Virus record (IMG/VR): IMGVR_UViG_3300042465_005888
Span: 1-21,982 of that record
Strand: one strand, 5' to 3'
Origin: a virus
Length of the DNA: 21,982 nt
Shown here: one piece after another, positions 6,601 to 15,400 of the stretch
Numbering within the stretch: position 1 is the first letter of the stretch
Layout of the letters: each line of letters starts with the position of its first letter
The notes under the pieces: generated by a model
Databases searched by the model: none
What the model saw: the letters and a program-made list of their open reading frames with translations, nothing else
What the model was told of the DNA's origin: nothing
Position numbers and translations under genes: made by a program

Positions 6601-9600
6601 ATACGATGCCGCCCTTCGTGCCCAACAATTTGCCACTCTTCGTTTGGTTTACCTTTGTTTATTTGATTGATGAACAAGAATGGCGTCTGACTCTCAGACC
6701 TAATTTTCTGAATATCTAGCTTTCCAGACTCTTTGCGAATTTGTGTTTTTCGTTCGGCGGTTGGTGTTGTGCCATTAACAAATTCGTCAGGATCAACAAA
6801 TGCGGCGTAGGCTTTTGTTCGACCATCTGAATATCCAAACTGACGAATGAGGGCATTGATGCGGTCGTTCGACCATCCGGCTATTGTTTTATTCAATTCT
6901 TGCTGGAACAGTCTATCCTGAACCATCGGGCCGGCTGGCTTTGCAACACCAAGCCGGGCGCCTTTTTTACTCAGCATGGCGTCAATTGCGTCAACATCCA
7001 CATCAAGCAGGGACTCTGTTGATCGCACCAGCCTTTCGAGGGCCGACTCATACGGCTTGCCCAGACCCAACGCCGTGCGGATTAACTCAACCAACTGAGT
7101 GAAAACAGACTTCTCGCCCACCTTGATGTCATCAAAGTAGGTCTGCACATCCTTGTCTGTAATGCCCCATGCCAGCATCTCGTCAGGGTCGGACAAGACG
7201 TTGTTCAGGCGCTTGTAGTACCTCTGCATGACGGGCGGCAGAGTGCCAGCCTTGGCATCGGCATTGAACCTGTCAGCAATCATGTTGAACAACTCGATCA
7301 GCTGCCTCTTGAGCGGATCTGTGTTGGGCATGAACTTGAACTGCCCGCGTGTAGCAACGTGCAGCAACTCGTGCAACACGGTGATGTAGTTCATCCCCGG
7401 AGGAAAGCCACTCTGGTTGTTGAGTGCGGCAGCGCCGTTAAGAGTGACCTCGATTGTGGTGCCTTTGTCTCCAGAGCCCCACTTGAAATTAGTAACTCCG
7501 CGGGCGTTGCGAAGCATTACGGGCCGCTTGTTTCCACCTGCAACGGAAAACTCCAGCTTCATGCCCTTGCGCTGGAACGCACGCAAGCGGTCCCGGACCT
7601 TTTGGGCAATGACACGAGCAAAGGCGTTGGGCGCGTTGGCCACAGTCCAGTCTGCAACCTGCAGCATGGACTTGCCGGTCAGCTCTGCTTCGATCTTCTG
7701 CTCTTTGGGGTCAATGTTGATGCCGGTTTGACCTTCAGTTTGATACAGGAAGTCGGACTTTGAGGCGTACTTGGCGTTTTTGGCCAGAAGAAATTGGCCG
7801 ACCTGATACACCTCGTCTGCCGCAACAACCGGGCGACGGCTTGCGCGGTCATAGAAATATCCATGTCGCGCCGGATCAAAACCAACTTGAACCCACGCCG
7901 GGTCACTCATCAAGTCTTTGACTCTGGCGTAGGTCTCGTCGGGATCTAGGTTTTGCCAAGTACCTTCGACCGTTTGCAAGGGGGCCTTTGCCTCACCAGC
8001 CGCGACCGCAAGGCCCCGCTCTTGACCGCGGGTTTCAAACGTAGCGTTTTTGAGCCACCCCGTGCTTCGAAAGCCTATCAGTTTGCCAATTGTTTTGAGG
8101 CCAGGCTTGCCCTCGTGGATCGACACAACGCTGCCGCCGCGCTCACGGGCTGGCAGATCCATCCTCAAACCAACCTTGGTGCCGTTTGGAATTTCAACAT
8201 TGATTCTGTCGCGCTTGCCAGCATCGACAGTTTCATTCATCTTGGCTTCGGATGTCGGAGGAGATAACTTCTCTTGCTCAATGACCGGGATTGGCGCATA
8301 GAAGTCAACGTATTTCTCAAACTCCTCGCGGCTCATCCTGCCCTGCTGCAACAGTTGCGCAGCTGCCTGAACCTGAGGGTTTCTGCGTGACGGCTTGATG
8401 CTGGCCGTGTCCAGCAGAGGCGGTCGCTCTGGTGCCGCAGTCAACTCTTCAACTTGTTGGTCCTGCTCAAAATCAAACAGGCCTCGCTGCCCCTCTTGCT
8501 GGAACCGGCGCTCCACGCCAAGAGCGTCGCTCAGACGTTCTGCAAGAATCGTTTCATAAGCCAAGTCGGGATTGGCTCTGGCCTCTTCAAACGCCTGCTC
8601 TTCAATCAGACTAATGTCCTCGCCGCGCTCTTGGGCAAGCCTGCGCAGGGCGTCAATTTCTGGAACTGCAGGCGCTGCTTCAGCTTCCGTGCGGGCCTCG
8701 CGTTCAGCCTCTGTGGCCTCAGATACTTCGTACTGAATAGTCTTTGGCTGCTTGATGTCAGACTCAAGTTGAGCAACGACGTTTTCTGCCGTCTTGATGT
8801 CGTTGTCAATGTTCCACGGCGCATAGTTACCGGCACGCAGCTTGTCCTTGATGAACTCTGTTGCCTTATCGACATCTCGGGTTTCGCTATCGACCCGCTG
8901 GGACGGTTCAAGAAACTCGTCAAGCAATCCATCATCGACCATCTCGCTGATGTAGGTGCCTTTCTTGCCTTTGCTGATCAGGCGGTTCTGAAGCCGGGTG
9001 CGTGCGCTTTTGGTGGGTGCATCAACTCCAATGTCCGAAACCTCGTCAGGCGCAAGGGCGCCCTCGACAACCTTGAGCAAAGCATTTGTTTTGGACTTTG
9101 CTTTGAGCCGAGCAAGATCCTTCTCTGCCTGCAGGAATGCAATCTCTTGATCGGTCTCGGGCTCGGACTTCCCAAACAGGCGCTGCATCTTGCTGGCAAT
9201 TGAACGCACATCACTTTCGCTGAGGTCCGGCTCTGCTGCACGGGCCAAGAATTCGTTAAGGTCACGCTCGGCCACGACAGCGTCACGGCTTTCCACGGGA
9301 GGCAAAGTCTCATCAGCAAAGACAGATCCCTTTGCGGCCTCAGAATCCTTGCGTGCAAACTCCACCCCTTGAACCAACAGCTCTTGGATTTGGCCATCAA
9401 TGCGGGCGATTTCAGCCTTGACCTGCGGGGTTTGCTCTGATGCCAACAAACGCTGCTTCTCACGCTGCAGGAATGCGTAGTCCTCGCCAAGCGGAACCTC
9501 TGCTTTCGCTTCTTCCGCCTCTCGGCGACCGCGAAGTGCTGCGGCCAAAGGATCTTCACCTCCACCAAGCAAAGCGGCGCGGCCGGTGCGAGTGATTGAC

Positions 9601-10709
9601 GGACCAACCGGCTCTTGCGGGACGACTGGTTCCTGAATCGCCTTGCGCAGACGCAACTGCTCACCAGCTTTGCGCCCCTCTTGCTCTGCACGCAGCCGCT
9701 CTTCTTCGGCAAGAATTCTGTCAGCCTCAGCGCGGGCAGACCTGCGAAGCCCAGCCTCAGCGCCGCCAAATGCACCGCCAAGACCAGCGCCAGCAAGCGC
9801 CTCAAGCGTACCGGCGCCCACAGCGCCACGAAGCGTCGGCACATCGAAGCCCTCACGTTGCAGCGCAATGTTCTGAGCAATCTGCTCTTGCGAAGCCTGC
9901 AAGAACTCGGGCACGGATTCAGTCAGGGCTGACTTTGCCGCAGCACCGCCAACCTCACGCAACGCAGTCTGCGGAACCTTCTCAGCCGCCGCCTTTGCTG
10001 TGTCTTTTGCGGCAGCTCGGAACAGGATGTTCTTGGCTGCACTCTCAACGCCGGTCGTGCCGGCAAGCCCCCCGAGCCCTGCGCCAAGCAAGATCTGATC
10101 AAGGTTCTTGCCGCCGTATGCCTGCGCTTGCTGTGCTGTGGCCTCGGCCTGCTGCTCGGGAACTCCGCTTTCCATCAGGGTGCGCTTGGTCTCTTCGTAG
10201 ATTGAGCCCTTGATCGTGCCTGCGCCCATGCCTGCGCCGATGCCAGCACCGACCGCCCGAGTGGCCAAAGCCCCGGCCCCAAGCACCTTGCCGCCTAGCA
10301 ATCCAAGAATCGTCGGGGCCGCGGTGCCCAGACCTTGCGACAGAAGGTCAAAGGGCGCAACAGTAAACGCCTTGAAGCCGGCCTTGACCTGCTCCAGCAT
10401 TCCCTTGTCCTCGGCATCCTTCATGATCCGGGCAATCTCTTGCTCGTCATTGCGAGCCTGCGCGGACATCAGGCTGGTGAGGTATCCCTCTGCGCCCTTG
10501 ATAGCCTCAGACGCACGAGAGCCTGCGCCAAATGCGTCGGCAATCATGCGAACGCCGGAGAGGGCGCCGCGACCTACACCCAGTGGTACATCGGCAACCT
10601 GACGAAGAACCCCAGAGGGCTCTTCTTTTTTCTCAACAGGCTTGTCCTTTTCCCACCAATTTTCTGTCTTGCTTACGACAGCATCTTTTTCCCAGAAGTT
10701 GGTGGCCAT
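3618..10709 (-). CDS. Giant large polyvalent / internal virion protein with zincin-like, ParB-like and LPD38-type regions (2363 aa)
   Basis: ATG after AAGGGT, last gene of the late operon. Seen in order: a duplicated N-terminal N-[FW]-W-E-K-D tag (residues 4-9, 17-22); Gly/Ala-rich amphipathic stretches (about 105-320); a charged helical part (320-700); FQQE (736); a GFDPARHGYFYDR segment (about 943-955); HELLH at 1113-1117 with E1177 in DEMLAW as a likely third zinc ligand; FQQE (1268); a ParB-like part with HEGRHR at 1364-1369; FQQE (1447); then a C-terminal region like LPD38, with a hydrophobic span near 2040-2060 and a terminal coiled coil (2290-2363). In known large polyvalent proteins such modules are injected with phage DNA to protect it or change the host. 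Injection and enzyme activity here are inferred. It could also help form the DNA channel. Confidence 0.8.
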   Translation of the reverse strand: MATNFWEKDAVVSKTENWWEKDKPVEKKEEPSGVLRQVADVPLGVGRGALSGVRMIADAFGAGSRASEAIKGAEGYLTSLMSAQARNDEQEIARIMKDAEDKGMLEQVKAGFKAFTVAPFDLLSQGLGTAAPTILGLLGGKVLGAGALATRAVGAGIGAGMGAGTIKGSIYEETKRTLMESGVPEQQAEATAQQAQAYGGKNLDQILLGAGLGGLAGTTGVESAAKNILFRAAAKDTAKAAAEKVPQTALREVGGAAAKSALTESVPEFLQASQEQIAQNIALQREGFDVPTLRGAVGAGTLEALAGAGLGGAFGGAEAGLRRSARAEADRILAEEERLRAEQEGRKAGEQLRLRKAIQEPVVPQEPVGPSITRTGRAALLGGGEDPLAAALRGRREAEEAKAEVPLGEDYAFLQREKQRLLASEQTPQVKAEIARIDGQIQELLVQGVEFARKDSEAAKGSVFADETLPPVESRDAVVAERDLNEFLARAAEPDLSESDVRSIASKMQRLFGKSEPETDQEIAFLQAEKDLARLKAKSKTNALLKVVEGALAPDEVSDIGVDAPTKSARTRLQNRLISKGKKGTYISEMVDDGLLDEFLEPSQRVDSETRDVDKATEFIKDKLRAGNYAPWNIDNDIKTAENVVAQLESDIKQPKTIQYEVSEATEAEREARTEAEAAPAVPEIDALRRLAQERGEDISLIEEQAFEEARANPDLAYETILAERLSDALGVERRFQQEGQRGLFDFEQDQQVEELTAAPERPPLLDTASIKPSRRNPQVQAAAQLLQQGRMSREEFEKYVDFYAPIPVIEQEKLSPPTSEAKMNETVDAGKRDRINVEIPNGTKVGLRMDLPARERGGSVVSIHEGKPGLKTIGKLIGFRSTGWLKNATFETRGQERGLAVAAGEAKAPLQTVEGTWQNLDPDETYARVKDLMSDPAWVQVGFDPARHGYFYDRASRRPVVAADEVYQVGQFLLAKNAKYASKSDFLYQTEGQTGINIDPKEQKIEAELTGKSMLQVADWTVANAPNAFARVIAQKVRDRLRAFQRKGMKLEFSVAGGNKRPVMLRNARGVTNFKWGSGDKGTTIEVTLNGAAALNNQSGFPPGMNYITVLHELLHVATRGQFKFMPNTDPLKRQLIELFNMIADRFNADAKAGTLPPVMQRYYKRLNNVLSDPDEMLAWGITDKDVQTYFDDIKVGEKSVFTQLVELIRTALGLGKPYESALERLVRSTESLLDVDVDAIDAMLSKKGARLGVAKPAGPMVQDRLFQQELNKTIAGWSNDRINALIRQFGYSDGRTKAYAAFVDPDEFVNGTTPTAERKTQIRKESGKLDIQKIRSESQTPFLFINQINKGKPNEEWQIVGHEGRHRMSALSSEGVLRVPVVLVMQEGGFASPDKYQPIDGSVQVAGQSFDTGTGLDIDVSDMVPISSGYESELMAQFGKGDIRFQQEGEQPPTKRPRKNIYNEEVQSSWNEPDDTKLYGETSKDDIIRLLQDKMVDTKRVIEAITAKAGKIANKWNPYLQEELYHGRTAKETKDFLQGELRPLMNNMQRMGITIPEFEKYLHNRHAPAYNEQVAKVNPNDPDMQDGGSGITDQAAQDYMDGLPEKRKKEFEALAKQLDSITKGTRQVLLDGGLERKETIQAWEAAFPYYVPLQREDIDFQYTTTSTGVGQGFDVRGSFSRRAMGSKRKVVDILANVAMQRERAIVRANKNRVSQALFGLAVQNPNPDFWLAIDPMAEVSPAAIEELEAMGLSKEDAKFLMKEPQQKSIDKNTNEVVSRVNAMLRNNDNVLSMRYNGRDRYVFFNPQNDRAKNMASALKNLDADQLGRGMSLIATITRWMAAVNTQYNPIFGAYNFLRDVQGAALQLSDTPLAGSQKQIMGGVLPALKGIYADLRADRRGEKAQGEWSKLWNEFQREGGQTGFRDQFSRSQERAEALEREMKQITEGKAKAAGRAVLDWLSDYNDTMENAIRLSAYKAAKENGMSNDEAASLAKNLTVNFNRKGQIAVQAGALYAFFNAAVQGTTRLVQTLRGPMGKKIIGGGLLLGTMQAALLAMAGFDEEEPPEFVRERNLILPIGDGKYLTFPMPLGYHVIPGVSRILTEWALSGFKDTAKRAESLTGMFLEAFNPVGNAGWSVQSIAPTFADPLVALTENRDWTGKPIARKDFSNLDPTPGYTRAKDTASWFSEQIAYYLNLASGGTKFQPGVLSPTPDQLDYLIGQAFGGLGREFIKAQTTAKSMVTGEDLPTYKIPLVGRFVGDTKGNAAESARFYSNLVKLNKHENEIKGRREARENVMEYIRDNPEARLVQFANKVEKDVQKLRQRRRDLLEKGADRQAIQSVENLIANRMKVLNNRMAEIEG

Positions 10710-10712
10710 AGG

Positions 10713-12464
10713 TTACCCTTTGATTCGTTGAGTTCCGTCCGGTGCAGTGTAGACGCTGCCCTTTGGCAGTTTATCGTATTGCTCTTTGGTGGTGGGGGTC
10801 GAGGCGGAAGCCGCTGGCTCTTTCATGCCCTGCATAATGGACCTGATCTCAGCCCTTGCAAAGTCAGCCTCTTCCTTGGTCTCAGCATTTTGCAACAACG
10901 TCTGGGCGGCACGCAGCCTATCCGTAGGAGTAGCCCCTCGGGCCTCTCCGCCAAGAATACCAAGAGCCTGCATAGCCTTGAGCCGTGTTGCTCCGGGTGT
11001 TTCCTTAATGTATTCCTTGATTGCCTCTTCCTTCAGGCGTTCTGCGGCCGTGGGCATGGCACGCAGTCTTTCCTCAAAATTAAAGCGAATCTTCTGAATC
11101 TTCTGGTCGTTTTCGAACTTGAGTTTTTCAAGGGCAAGCCGCGAAGCCTCTTCTCTGGCCTGACGCTTGTCTCTGCCCTGCTCTTGAAGAATGTCAATGT
11201 TGGCCTTGAGCATCCGATCAAACTCGTTTGTGCCAACGCCAAACACATCTTTGGCGTACTGACGATTGGCATCAATCTTCCTCTGCTCAAGATCAATCTG
11301 CTTCTCAATCAAGCCGGTACGCTTGGCTTCACGCTCACGCTCAAGGGCCTGAACTCCGCGTGCGCCGGCGGCTCCGGCCTCGAAAGAGGACAGGCCTCGC
11401 GGCGTTGCGGCAACCTGCCCAAGAAATTCCATGAGACCGCCAAAGCCGCGCTCAGGACCTGCAGCGCCAGCCTTCTGACGCTCAAGCTCGGCTATCAATC
11501 GGTCGTACTGCGATGTGTCGGGTTTGCCAACGCGCTCTTCAAACTCTTTTTCGCGGCGGGCAGCATCAGCTCTTGCAATTGCTGCGGGGCTCATGGTCTG
11601 TTCAGGCAAGACCATTTCTTCGCTTAAGCCGGGAGGCATGAGCTCTTGTGCAGGCGCCCGATCAGCCGGTGCAGGAGCCCGCGCAGCAAGCTGTCGTGCG
11701 GGGCGGGTAGTGACTGCATTTGTTTGGGAAGGGCGTGTTTGCTTGGGCAAAACCATTTCTTCATCTGCGCCGATGGCAGATGGCTGGATTTTTGCCTCTT
11801 CACGCTTTAAGGATGGGTCGCTAACAAGACGACGGAACAATGTCCTCGGGTCTGGAACCAACTGATCAAGGAACTCGGCAACATTTTTCATTTGCTCTCT
11901 GTAAGGCACTGCGCCCTCCAGATTACCGCTTTCGATAATTCTCTGAATGCGCTCTTCCTCCTCGCGCCTTTCCCTCTCTCGATTGCGCCTATTCATTGTG
12001 TCGTAAGGAGTTTCGTAGGGCCTTGGAACGGTTCCTGTGTTTTGAAAGGCAACAATCCCGCCGCCCGCCATGCCAAACTCCACGGGCAGTTCGTCAATCC
12101 CTTGGGGCTGACTTTCGGGCTGAGGAACATTCGGAGGGATTGCGGCGGGCATCCCGCCCATCATCTGCTGCTTTTGCATCTCAGCAACCATACGCGCCTC
12201 AATGGCCTGTTGCGCACGCTGGCGCAGGCTCTCAGCCACAGTGGGAGGCTCAGATCCGGGAGGAGCCATGCTTTGCAACTGGTTCATTGCTTCCTGCCTT
12301 TTTGCAGCGTCATTTTCAGTCGTGACGATATTGAGCGCCATCAACTGGCGAAGATCATCAGGCAATCCGGTGGGGCTGGTTTCTCGGTCTTTTTGCACAC
12401 GCTGCGCCAATGCGCCGGGGTTGCCCATGAACAGCGATGCAATGCCTTGTGCGCTGGGTTGCAT
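10713..12464 (-). CDS. Putative internal virion protein with GGGIVAF motif (583 aa)
   Basis: ATG preceded by AAGGAATCAAC. The N-terminus (QGIASLFMGNPGALAQRVQK, then LPDDLRQLMALNIVTTENDA) and GMAGGGIVAF at residues 131-140 are patterns I associate with virion-linked proteins of marine and freshwater podoviruses. The centre (about 150-300) is charged and disordered in look, with many Pro/Ala segments. Residues about 310-530 are Lys/Glu/Arg-rich helix, probably coiled coil, including a Gly-Phe-Gly-Gly-Leu-Met-rich spot (GPERGFGGLMEFLGQ). The last residues, YDKLPKGSVYTAPDGTQRIKG, form a small G-[ST]-x-Y-x-A-P-D-G-x-x-R ending also common in phage proteins. No enzyme motif. Placed between the 1038-aa and 2363-aa proteins, it is probably co-packaged or injected. 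Confidence 0.65.
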   Translation of the reverse strand: MQPSAQGIASLFMGNPGALAQRVQKDRETSPTGLPDDLRQLMALNIVTTENDAAKRQEAMNQLQSMAPPGSEPPTVAESLRQRAQQAIEARMVAEMQKQQMMGGMPAAIPPNVPQPESQPQGIDELPVEFGMAGGGIVAFQNTGTVPRPYETPYDTMNRRNRERERREEEERIQRIIESGNLEGAVPYREQMKNVAEFLDQLVPDPRTLFRRLVSDPSLKREEAKIQPSAIGADEEMVLPKQTRPSQTNAVTTRPARQLAARAPAPADRAPAQELMPPGLSEEMVLPEQTMSPAAIARADAARREKEFEERVGKPDTSQYDRLIAELERQKAGAAGPERGFGGLMEFLGQVAATPRGLSSFEAGAAGARGVQALEREREAKRTGLIEKQIDLEQRKIDANRQYAKDVFGVGTNEFDRMLKANIDILQEQGRDKRQAREEASRLALEKLKFENDQKIQKIRFNFEERLRAMPTAAERLKEEAIKEYIKETPGATRLKAMQALGILGGEARGATPTDRLRAAQTLLQNAETKEEADFARAEIRSIMQGMKEPAASASTPTTKEQYDKLPKGSVYTAPDGTQRIKG

Positions 12465-12473
12465 GTTGATTCC

Positions 12474-15400
12474 TTATTTGATGACGCCGAGGCCTTTGAG
12501 CAGTTCGTAAACTGTCGTTGCGCCGCCAGCAAACTGCTGTAAATTGCTTTGCCCCGGCTGAACCAAAGACTGCGACGCAAGCGGCAGTCCAGAAAGAAGT
12601 GACTGTTGGAACTGCAGCATCTTGAAGGGGTTCAAACGAGCCTCCTCAAACTGCGCCTTGTCTGCCGCAATGCCCTCGGCCTCAATATCCCTTTGAGTTT
12701 TGCCAAGATCGGCAAGAGACTTGATGCCCTCAAGTCCGTACTGTGTCTCAAGGCCACCAAGTTGACCTTGTGTTTGAGCGGCTTGCAGGCCCGAGCGCAA
12801 TCCTTCCATGCCATAGGTGGCTCCAAACTGGGCCTCGGCCATGCGCCGCGCTTGATCGGCATTGAACTGAGCCATCGCCTTGTCGTAGGCCGTTGCGTAC
12901 CCCTGTCCAAGCACGTCGGATTGTTTTTCAAGCAGGTTGCGACGACCTTCGGACTCCATGATGGCCTGCCGACTTCCGCCAAACGCACCTGCTTTTGCAA
13001 GACGAGCGGCATCGGACATGCGGGCAATGTCAGACTGCCGGGTCAATTCTCGCAATTGAGGGTTCAAGGCAGTCTCAATGAATGGGTTCATGTACCGCTG
13101 CGCAATGCTGCCTCCGTCCGCCGGCGGCGTTAACGCGGAGGGAAGGCCGGCCATAGCTGCGCCGTCTTCCTGATACCCCGGAGGCATTTTGTTGGTTGGA
13201 CGCATACTTCCCGGAGGGGCAAATGCACCATCGCCGTCCATGATGACGGGCTCCGACCCCGGATAGCCCGGAGGCAATTTATTGGTTGACACGCCTTGCG
13301 ACTGGGGGGAGAGGAACGACGGTGTGCGCCGCGGCATATCCGCGCTCGTTGAACGATTGTCGCCCGAGGAATACGGCATTATTCCCGATGTCTGCGGCTG
13401 CGCAGGCGACGGGACGTTGAGGTATGACGGCGCAACGTCAAGCCCACTTACATTTCGGTCCCCAAGAAATGAAGTAGTCTGTGGCGTGTATCGCAGGTTT
13501 GGAGCCAAAGCGCCAAGCCCTCCGGCAAGGCCTGCAGCTTGACCAATGTTTGCAGACGGCCTAAACAGTGCAGAATTTACAAATGCAAGTTGCTGCAGCG
13601 GCGAGGCGCCCGCGGTCAGTGGGCCGGTGTAAGCCTCATACGGAGATTCCGAAAGAGCCTTGCCCTTGCCCAAAAGATCGGCCACGAACGGCCCAACCCA
13701 TGAGGCAAGACTGGAGCTTGTGACGCCGGCGCTCGGGTTGGAAGCTGCGGATCGAGTGACTGTGCCACCCACTTCGTAGCGATTGACTTGTCCACCGGGC
13801 ATAAATTTCTCCGGGTTAATTTCCTTGCCCTGTTCGGTCGTGCCGGTCCGGGCTTTGCGAATGCGGGCCATCATGGCGTAGAGCTTCTTGGCCCCGCGCT
13901 CAGTATCGCCGTCGCCGATACGTTTGACAACTTCCGGGGAGATGAAGGCCTCTTCATTGGCCACGCGTGCCTCTTGCCGGCCGTCAATTTTTGTTGGGAT
14001 GGAATCGCTCATGCCATCCCCGTCACCCTTGATCGGTCTGGCGCCGAACTTGCTTGCAAGCATCTTCAGGCCGGCCTCGCTGCTGCCATTGCCAAGATGA
14101 GACACGACATCAGCAGGCACCACAAATCCGTCAGAAACCAGCCCGCCTCTTGCGGCTTCCATGATCCCTGAATTTTGCGAGGCAAGCTGCTGGGGGCTTT
14201 GCGACATAGCTTGACTTGCTCTCCAGTTGGCAAGCGAGGTTTCCAAAATCCTGCGTGCCTCATCCTGAGACTTCCCTGCAAGATTTTGCACTTCAGACTC
14301 ACTGCCAGCTCGGCCGTACACCTGCTGAAAAAGATCCTGCAAACCGCCGCCAGACGGTGGCGCTACCGGGGTCGGCGGCTGAACCGGAGGTTGTGCCGGA
14401 GGCTGTACCGGAGGCTGTACCGGAGGTTGTACAGGCGGCTGCACGGGCGGCTGAACCGGAGGTTGTACCGGAGGTTGTGCCGGAGCGACAGCCCCAACAT
14501 TAAACTCACCTCCCGGTGCGTACCCAGAGCCGCTTACAGACATCGTGGCACCAAGCTCCTCCGTTTTCTTACGAAGTGCTTCTCTTCGCGCTTGGCGTTG
14601 CTCGGCTTCCATGATGTTGGACTTCAGGCGCATCAGAGCGTCTGCATCGCTTTCGTTATGGAGCTTCGTGAGCAAAGACGGATCGGCTTGAGCTTGCGCA
14701 TAGAAGTTGCCATACCCCGACTTACCAGTCACTTGGTATGCCTCAAGTTCCGCACGCTTGCGGGCGTCTTCCGCAGCCGCTGCGGCTACAGCACGGTCAT
14801 ATTCTTCTTTGGTGCCAAAACCACGATAGCTGCCCGCACCGGAACCGCCTGTAACGAATGGCGATGTGGACGCCGCAGCTTGGGTTGCACCCGAACCGCC
14901 ACCGGGCGCCGCGGTTGTCGTACCGGGCTGCGTTGGAGTTGTGGTCGTACCTGGCTGCGTTGGAGTTGTGGTCGTACCTGGCTGCGTCGTTGTGGCCCCA
15001 GACCCGGTGGAAGCACCGGACCCTGTAGCGGTCGGCCTAAATTGCTGCACCTGCTGAATTAGCGCAAGCAAAGACGGCAGATCGTATGCTGCCGGTTGGG
15101 TAAACGTGGGAGTTCCGCCCAAAGGCCGACTTGCAGGGCTCGAAATGCCGGCGTTTTCGGCAGTCACGTTTTGTCCCGTGCGGGCGTAGGTTACATCCCC
15201 GCCATAGTTGATGCCGCCAGATCCCGGACGCCGACCGGCAGGCGGCTCTCTGAGCATTGTGCGGGTTGCCGTTACCTGCGGGATGCCGCCTTGATAGCCG
15301 GGGTTCAGGATGGTAGGGCCACTGCTTCTGTTTGCGCTGTACAGGCCCGCAAGGATGGACGCCAAATTGCCGTACTCAGATGTAGAACCTTTGCCAGACA

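Noticed and set aside
10335-11627. Plus-strand open frame of 430 residues crossing the 583-aa and 2363-aa genes
   Set aside because: It spans the boundary of two sense genes, has frame-shadow composition (Leu/Ser/Phe-rich), and its start has no ribosome site.
14370-14995. Short tandem repeats resembling a CRISPR array
   Set aside because: Units are 12 and 27 bases without unique spacers, and both are in frame in a coding gene.
14175-15062. Plus-strand frame with an RRLYRRL repeat
   Set aside because: It is only the antisense reading of the QPPV and TTTTPTQPG repeats.
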